A DNA stretch of 64,000 nucleotides, taken from positions 76,534,028-76,598,027 of the forward strand of contig NC_088295.1 of assembly GCF_032854445.1 (NCBI RefSeq), written 5' to 3'. Numbering within the stretch: position 1 is the first letter of the stretch; every line of letters begins with the position of its first letter. Below, piece by piece: positions 51,707-60,700 of the stretch. The position numbers were made by a program, and so were the translations under genes. Source of the DNA: Liolophura sinensis. Lineage: Eukaryota > Mollusca > Polyplacophora > Chitonida > Chitonidae. Under the pieces are notes generated by a model, which did not search any database, had not been told where the DNA came from, and was given only the letters and a program-made list of their open reading frames with translations.

Positions 51707-54700
51707 TTCATATATATATAACATATATATGTTTTCAGGGTTGTTCGAATCGACTGAAGAATTAATCGTCACCAATATAGCATTAAGTCTACTATATATG
51801 GCGAATAGGAGACACTATGTCTTACAGATTTAGATTTCAACACTTTTTGCATAAACGCTCATACCAAAATTAAACAGTTCCATATCACTTCAACTCACGT
51901 AAATGTCTAGCACTTATCCTAAGCTACAAATTAAACTGGCTCATCTGGGAAACAATCCAATGGCATGACATTGTATTGGTTAATAACAATTACGTGGTTA
52001 GTCAGATTTACAATTTTGATAGCAGTTTTATACTTTTTATAACCTGAAACAACCTGAAACAGAAACTAGGCTAAAAGCTAAAACCACAAATCTCCGGGTT
52101 GATCCATTGAAATATTAGGCTGATTCCGTCTCTAAATACATCAAGGAATCATTTTATTCCCTTTGACCACGAACCTTTAAGTAGAAACAAATTTAATTTC
52201 ACAGACGGGCATTTGTGCGACCACTCTCTAGACATTCATAGATCTACTTGAAAGCTACTTTCTGTTATCGTATAAGATTCACCCGTTCAAGATGGATGCT
52301 GTTTGGCCAGCAAACGTGCCATATACTGAGTTTTATGTTAAGGCCTTATCATACGATATGTAATTTTTACCATAAATGTTTTCTGGTATTTGTTACCTGT
52401 ATAATTTCCAATTTACTTTTTTTCAGGGAAGGTTGTCATTGGATCTGACAAGGCAAGTCGTACAACCCTTCAGCCTCATAACTCCGATTTTTGGGAAGGC
52501 ATTGTGTTTGGTTCTGGCAGTTTGTCAAAATCCCGGTCTGTGACGTCTGTATCAGAGATGAGGAACACGCACATACTAAATCCTAGAACTGGAGTTAGGT
52601 TCCTTACTTCTCAAGTCAGCCTGTTTAATAACGTGATTTCGGGGTCTGGAAATGCTGGAATAACTCTTGATGTGCAAAATACTGTCTTTGACTTTAATGG
52701 AACAGCAGTGATAGATAGTGGTAGTTATGGACTTTACGGTGACCCTATAACAGATATCCGGATAAGAAACGTTACTATTATAGGAAGCAACTACGATGGA
52801 GTGGCCTTAAGGTCTGCAGGTGGTCATGTGGAGCTAGAGTATGTCACACTTGATGGGAATAGCGGTGCTGGAGTGGAGGTTACATACTCGAATAACGATC
52901 TGGAGAATTTCTTCACTATGTCTCATTCACAGGTTTTGAACAATCAAGGCGTAGCGGTCCAAGGTGAATTTTTCATGTTTTACCGGGATATCGGAATAAA
53001 CATTAACAATAATAACTTTACAAATAACACCAGAGGGGGTTTGCTTGTTACATTGTCCGAATCTTATGGCTGGAGAAGCTGGAATCCAAGACTGTGCACG
53101 TGTAATATTACGGACAACGTTTTTACCAACAGTGGAACAAGTTCTGTTCGCGTTCAGTCTTACGCAGTGATAGATATAAACAATAATCAATTCCTTAACA
53201 GTCATAGCTTAGATGCATGCATATTATCAATCGAGTCCTCTGCATGGAGAAACGAACAACCCTCGAAGGTTATCAGCTTAACCACTAACCGGTTTGAGAT
53301 GGGAAGTGGAGAGTGTGCCGTCGATCTGTCATCCCAAGACGAAGGAAACCTGGAAGGCTTGTTCGTTTACAATCAACTGACTTCTTTTGACGCGACGGAA
53401 GCAACTATTATTGTTGACTCTCTCCATTTTAATGTGACCGATAACATTTTAGACAACCCTGAATCTGTGTATGAGATCAAGGTGACCAAAGCAGGCACTG
53501 GTGTAGTGCACGCAGAGCGGAATTGGTGGGGAAGTACCAACCTACTGTCGGCTAAAGCTCGTGTCTTCGATCAAACTCGGGACCCATCTCTTTTGGCACT
53601 GGAAATTCAACCAATCCGCCAGGAACTGACATTTGACTGTAGCCTGGTTAACAACTGCAGTGGTCAGGGAGAGTGCGTTAGGCCGAACGGATGTCGTTGT
53701 TACCGGGGATGGGCGGGAACAAGATGCACCGAGTATGACTGTTCTGGAGTTAGCCAGTGTTCTGGTCGCGGGGCGTGTATCGGACCTAACGTCTGTGAAT
53801 GTAACCTAGGTTATACTGGTTCACGCTGTGAGCTAGCCACGTGTTCCAACGTAAATGACTGCTCGGGCAAAGGGTTTTGCATCGCTCCTGATACCTGTCA
53901 GTGTTTCACGAAATATTCAGGCTCAACATGTTCGGAGTGTGGACCGGAAAGATGGGGAGAAGACTGTCTGCCATGTCCATTCTGCGTTAGGCCTCAGGGA
54001 ACGTGCAACACGCAGAACGGTAAAATACTCATGTGTTATTCTCAGAAAAAAAGCTTTGAAACAAACAAGGCATCCAATCTTGAAATAATATTAATCGATT
54101 AACATTTTTTGCTTTTTCCCCTTTAATTTATTTTGGTCCTCACTAGCAGATTAATTAAGGCACTGTAACTGGCAAGGCACGACGAAGGATGCTGTGTATT
54201 TGAACTTAGGTCTAGTTTGCTGGGCTGAGCGTTTATATATGAAGGATTGTCAGATACATTGCATGATTCTGTTCTGCTTCAAATACTGGTAACAAAGCAA
54301 AAAAAGTGCATACTCCTACCTCTACTTGTATTGTTTACAACGAAATTCTTGTGAAAAAATTCTTGTGATTTTATTTCAATTTTATCATACCCGTAAGGAA
54401 CGTGTCTGTGTGCCTCCAACTGGGCCGGAGATATTTGCGATCGATGTGCCAAAACATTCTACGGATCTGACTGTGAGCCTTTAGTGACTGTTCTGAACGT
54501 GTTTCCTGACGGTGGACCGGACACTGGTGGTACGGAGGTGCATGTGAGAGGACACAACTTTCCAGAGACAACCAACAACACGTTTTATTGCCGCTTCGGT
54601 TCCAAAGTCGTGGAAGGCATTCGCCTCTCCAGAGAGCATGTGGTTTGTGTGTCACCGCAGTTGCCCGAGGCGACGTACTTTGTGGAAATCTCTGTGGATG

Positions 54701-57700
54701 GCGTCATGGATTTCACAGACAATAAGGTAAACATTTCCACAGTACCTTTGGAGTACAATTCATCTAATGCGCCAGATTTCCCTTGAAGTTCTTTCTGTTG
54801 CCAGTTCTGCTACGACTTTAAGGCAGGAGTGTAGTCTAGTGCAAACCGAACTATGCCCCTCTCCTTCTACTCATAAACCGGCTCATTGCGGAATGTAACT
54901 CTGTATCGAGCAACACGAAGTGTTGGGAGAGTTATAGGGAATAACTGTTTCTGATGTGTCGGATCGATGGCAAGCCACATTTACAGCACCTTCACACGCG
55001 CATTAAATCTTCGCTAGCTTAAACTGATGGCAACCAAGTGGTCCCCGTAATCAATAAACCTGTTCTGGGTCTCTCTCAAAAACGATCCGACACATTAGAA
55101 GAAGTTATTCCGCGTTTCTCGTTCAACATTTCGTGTTGCTCGATGAAGAATTTCAACATTTCCTTTTACATTTCGCAACTACCCATAAACTTAACCAACG
55201 TCTCGAAACAGAAGAAGTGCTCAGTACGGTGGAAAACATACAATCAAACAAATTCATCAAATTCAGCTATGCAGAAGAAAAGAATTTTGTAATCTCAGTT
55301 CAGTGTTGGATGTCATTTTTTTACAACCACTGATCAGTTTTTTTTATCTATATATGGAAATGTCATAATACGGTATAATAGAACAATACAAAAATAAACA
55401 TAACTCCCCATATTTGAGATCCTTGCTGACTAACAAAATGAATAATTAAATACTAAAAGTATCTCCACAAAACTCAGACAGTATATAGATAGTTTTAACA
55501 CAAAAAACTCACAACAGCATCAATTTGAATATATTATAGTAACAATTTCTGTAAAGGCTATATAGTACTTTGAAAGACAGCTTTTGTGTCTGATGTTTAA
55601 TAGGGTCATGGGTAAGTATGTAATTGACACCACACGATTTTAACAATTTTTCAGGTACCTTTCAATGTCTATGCGCAATGTCCTCCAAATGCATGTGGGA
55701 AGAACTTTAGTCCAGCGCACGGTTACTGTGCCTTCGGGGGATGTGTGTGTGAGTTACCTTGGTCTGGACAAGATTGTCTCACTGAGATTAGAGTTCCGCG
55801 AATAGCTGATGTCGACTCTCCTATCGCCATCAGCGAGGGGGACAGCTTTTCCCTGAAACTAAACCTAACACAGGTAGGAATGCTTAAGGGTTTAGCACCG
55901 CTGTAACTGTGTTTGTTGTATAAACAGATACCATGAACGTAATCGCTTACCGGTCTACTTTTAAGTGTGACCCTGGCCTCCCGAAAATACCTCAAAGACT
56001 ATAAAAAGGTCCTGACAATAACTAGAATTAAATTAAAAGAAAAATCGAAAGAATTTGTTTGGTAATGTGTTCTACCAACGACAACAGCGACAGATGACAT
56101 GTGCAGGGGTGAGAATACTGATGATCTTCTGGTTTATGGAGTACTCCTCCATACTCCTCCATAAACCAGGTTTTATGGAGCACATTTGTAAATTACGCGA
56201 AGGACTTTTTTGTGGTCATTCATAAATGTTCTGTCACAACACAAGCAATTGATGCATATATAGTACAAACAGTACCAAGTAGATTTTAGCGCATTTTGCT
56301 TATCTATTGATATAGAAGATGAATCGGGTTGTATACATTAGTACCATGTTGTTTTGTTTCGCCAGTTTACATAAGTTCTCTGTTTCCATCGATAGCGATC
56401 AGACGACGAGCACTCGCACTGCCAGAACAACGCAGAGCAGTGATAATGTATGCGGATTACCTAACACGGCTTCTGGTTTAATTAGCTCGGTAAATGCAAG
56501 GATTTCAGTGTCATAGGGTTTCTTGGTAAAATTTTCAAATGTGTGTGAGTGTGTGCTTAGTGGGCAAGCTTATATTCTTCTTTGCAATTATTATTTTTTA
56601 ATGGTATTTAACTTTCCTCTCATTCTAAGGGAACATCGCCAGTAGCGTGGTTTATCCAACGTCAGCCTCAGGGTATGGTTCTGGATGTGCGCTCAGCTAC
56701 GGTCACGTGGGACAGAACGATAGGATCCGGGACACCTTATCGTGTGGTGATTGGTGCCACAAACATCGTGGGGACGGACACAAAAACCTTAGAAATTCGA
56801 GTTCCCTTGTCATATAACGTCACTATAGAGACCACGACACCGTCTGGAACCCTGTCCACCCCGGAACCTGTTACAATCCGTGGTCATGTGAACTTCTGGA
56901 ATACCGACGGTTCACGGGTTGCTCTGGTGGATTTGCTGTATGCACCTGTTTCTTTTTATTTTCTATTATAATGCTCATTCACTACTTTTTTTACGCCTCT
57001 GAAATCTGATTTGTAGTCTCCGGTTATGATTTATACGTTATAGCCGAACATATCCTGTAATTTTTGTCGGTAAAATTAAAATAAAAGTTGCACAAATCAG
57101 GCGTATAAAGAGCTCTGGTTTTACCTCAGAATATAAGGCATTATCAAATACGAAGGCTATCAAGTAATTCATTCGTGATTAATGGATGTTCCGAAATTTG
57201 ATCTGGATTTGATTTAAGAACACCGATACCAATTTCACCCAGCTGCTGTGTGCATGTCTACGTACACTGATATTCCAAGTTAGGCAAACAAATAATGTCC
57301 TTATTTTTTTTAGGATTCGTCAAAATGACAAAACTAGACCACTTACCACCTTTTCTGATCCCGGGAGAAACGGATATTTTGAAGCTATATTTTATCACCA
57401 GTCCCAGGACAGTGGAGAATTTTTTGTGGTAAGATATATCATGTTTACCCCTTCATGTACTCCAACATTCCAGTGGTTAGTTTGAAGGTAACACCAACTT
57501 CTCTCGCCAACATCTGTGTATTTCTACCAATGAACCACCAAGAATCGAAAGCCATCTTAATTGGAATAAATGTTATAACTATCAAACATTTAGTAGCGGC
57601 GTAGTTAATGTCGTGCTTCGTCATCTAATCACAGTGGAAGCAATGTACATATACAGTAAATGTTGCTTGTGTGGTATCTTTAAAAGTGTTATATGTATTG

Positions 57701-60700
57701 GGCTCAGGTAACACAAAGTGAAGTTTCATCATGGATGTCGTGCAAAATATAGGAATGGGCCTATTATCCGTATTTAAGGGTCGGTCGTATCTCAAGAAAA
57801 ACTGGGTCCACTGGGCTCAGGTTTTACCTACATGTAAAGCACAATAATAAGAGTGGGTATGTTGCGTGTAAAAATCATAGTTGGGTAAATAATGGTGACG
57901 GTACCTCAAGACGTACTGCAGGTATTGAGCTCATACTATGCACACATGTGAAGAACACTACCACGAGGGAGATTTTTAATCGTAGGTGCTCTGCATGTGT
58001 GTTTATAACCAGATGTTGCCAAATTTTGTGTATTACAATCCATAGTAAAGATTTCAGTTCTTCATTTATTGAGCTGAGTTTTACATTGATGGGCCTCATG
58101 TTTGGTAGCCTTTCTACCACATATAAGATATTTTAAATGCAACAATGTGGCTAAATTGTTTTATAGTGGATAACCACTTACTTCATACTATCTAATAGGT
58201 AATTTTAAATGTCAGTAAACAATCTTTTTTTCATCGAGCACACGGTATATCTTCACCAATAAAAAGAATCACTTTATTTTGAACTTCTGATGTAGACTGA
58301 TTGGCTTACATGCACCGCTCAGTTAGTAATTACACCGTTTTCTTTAGCTTCTCTCAGCATAATCTTAAAACAGAAAGTTGACGTGATTGTCATGACTAGG
58401 AGTGTGCGGAAGAATGAAAGAACTTGTTTTAATGTAATTGTATGTTCAGTGTGATGACAACACAGCATTTTGAGTAATTCTAGATCAGCAGTGTATAACA
58501 AACTACAATTAACATTATTTTTTTTTACCTACTTCTGCTAACGCCGTTGTGCTAGGAGGCTTGTAAATTGGTGGTATTTATGCATTTACATGAACAGTTA
58601 GAATAAAACCCTGACTGAGGTAAATTGACAGGAAGTATTTCACCGGTTACGTGTGCCCATTTGACATGTATCACACTGTCGTCGCTATTCTTATTTTACT
58701 CTCTGTACTGTACGTTTTCAAATATATTATTCACTTTATTTCTGACAGTCCGGAAACCATCCATCGGATCCAGTTTTTAGGCCACAAGCAAGTTGGAAGG
58801 TACAAGGTCTTAGGTGTTCTGACTCATCTTTGAGACTAGTTAGCTACCTGGATGAGGAGCAAGTTACGTTTCCTAGTGTCGCCGAGCTTATTAATACTGG
58901 ACTGGAGAATGTTCGTAACATTCGGTCAGAGGTAAATATACCGGATTTCGTCTGTTCAGAATAGTTATTCGTTTTTAATAAGCCCATCAAACAGAATTGG
59001 TATCTTACATTGTTTCATCTGATTAACGGATCCTCTAAGGAGATAATTCATAAATCTCGCATTAATGACACATGGTTCCTCGTCACGTAAGATACGCGTA
59101 TTCTTATAGTATAAGTTGGGTGTTGTATTTCGGTCATGGTTTCAGGAGATGTATGCGTATTCAAGGATTCGCTTTAACAACTAGATTAGAAACCTAACAG
59201 AAAAGAACTCATAGGAGTCCGAGTTTCACCAGCGCGTGATTATTTGTAAACTATGACATTGTCGTCGCTGCTCTGGTATTATTCGCTGAACTCTTGTTTT
59301 CTGGGCTCTTTACCTGCACAGAACCTGAGTTAACTGTTGACTTCTTAGCCTTGATTTCATTGTATTGTTTTTACATATGACAACACAACGTATTTAGTAA
59401 TTCTAATCCCGTGACGCGAAAAACATTGCTATTCATAGAGTTGCATTTGTAAGCGTAATTCTGTTTCTACGGCTAGGGAGGGTAAAAGTTTGCAAAAATG
59501 AACTGACATGAACTGACATAAGAGGCCTGGTTTTTACAAAATACTATACCATCGCTCCTTTTTTTAATCGCTATGCTGCAGTCATGTCTAAGCATCTGTA
59601 CACAGAAAATAAAGGTGAAGACAGCCGATATGCTGGTTATGTCATCTACATATAATTCAGATATCAAACTCGTACTCCATTAATGTTAAACCCAGTAGGT
59701 TTTTAACTTGACTTTCGCTTCTTCGTGCAGAGGCATATATTGCCTGAGTAAAATTGACAATATTTTTATTCTGATTTGACATTTAAGGTTTAGAAAAAGT
59801 TGTATAGCTTTGGTTGTATTGTATCAACAAGGTCGATAAAGTGAGACCTTGCAGCCTAAGCAACTTAATGTAAAATTGAAGAAAAAAGTTTTAACACACA
59901 GATTTTAATGGGTTTTTACCTGCAGATTTTCCTAGTCATTGTCTTTAACTTTAGACCCGTTTAATGTACTTTCCGCCAGCTTTACTTTTCTTCCATTGAA
60001 CCAAAGGGCTTTTGGCTCACACTATCGGTAATGCTTGGAAGGACTCGCACTCTAAATTGCAAAGCGTGTTTTATGTTTGTAAATGTACATTTTGTCCATT
60101 TCAGGTTTTGGGCGTTGGATCGCCTCTTCAGGCTGTTACCGTGATACCTACAGGCACAACTGACTCTGGTGCAACATACTTCACGACGTCTCTGGAATCA
60201 AATGCCGGTATAGCCTTTGACGTAATCTTGAACGCTTCCGGACCGCTGCGAGGGACTATTGCTGTGGTTTTCACCGCTGACGTGGGTACAACAACAACGT
60301 GTAGGATGAGCATTAACCTAAGCATTCGGAAACCTCATTTTACTATTTCGCCTGGGTCACTACGTGCTAACCTTCTAATTGGCAGCCGAGCAACGTATGA
60401 GATTGAAGTCACAAATGACGGAGAGGCAGAGGCCGCTAATGTACGAGTCGACCTACCCAGTGACGATAGGTTCTCACTAGTATCTTTTAACAAACGTTTG
60501 TCCGCATCAACACCGAATGACGTTCCCCAAGATGTTTTGTCCCTGAGTAAAGATGAATCTGCTATTTTAAGTATTGGTTTACTGTCTGCAAGATCGGACA
60601 CTTTGGGAGAAGTCCGAGGCCAGATTGCTGTAAAATCGGATCAGATCTCTGTTGCCATTCCATACCACATCATTCTCGTGTCGGACACCCGCCTGAACCT

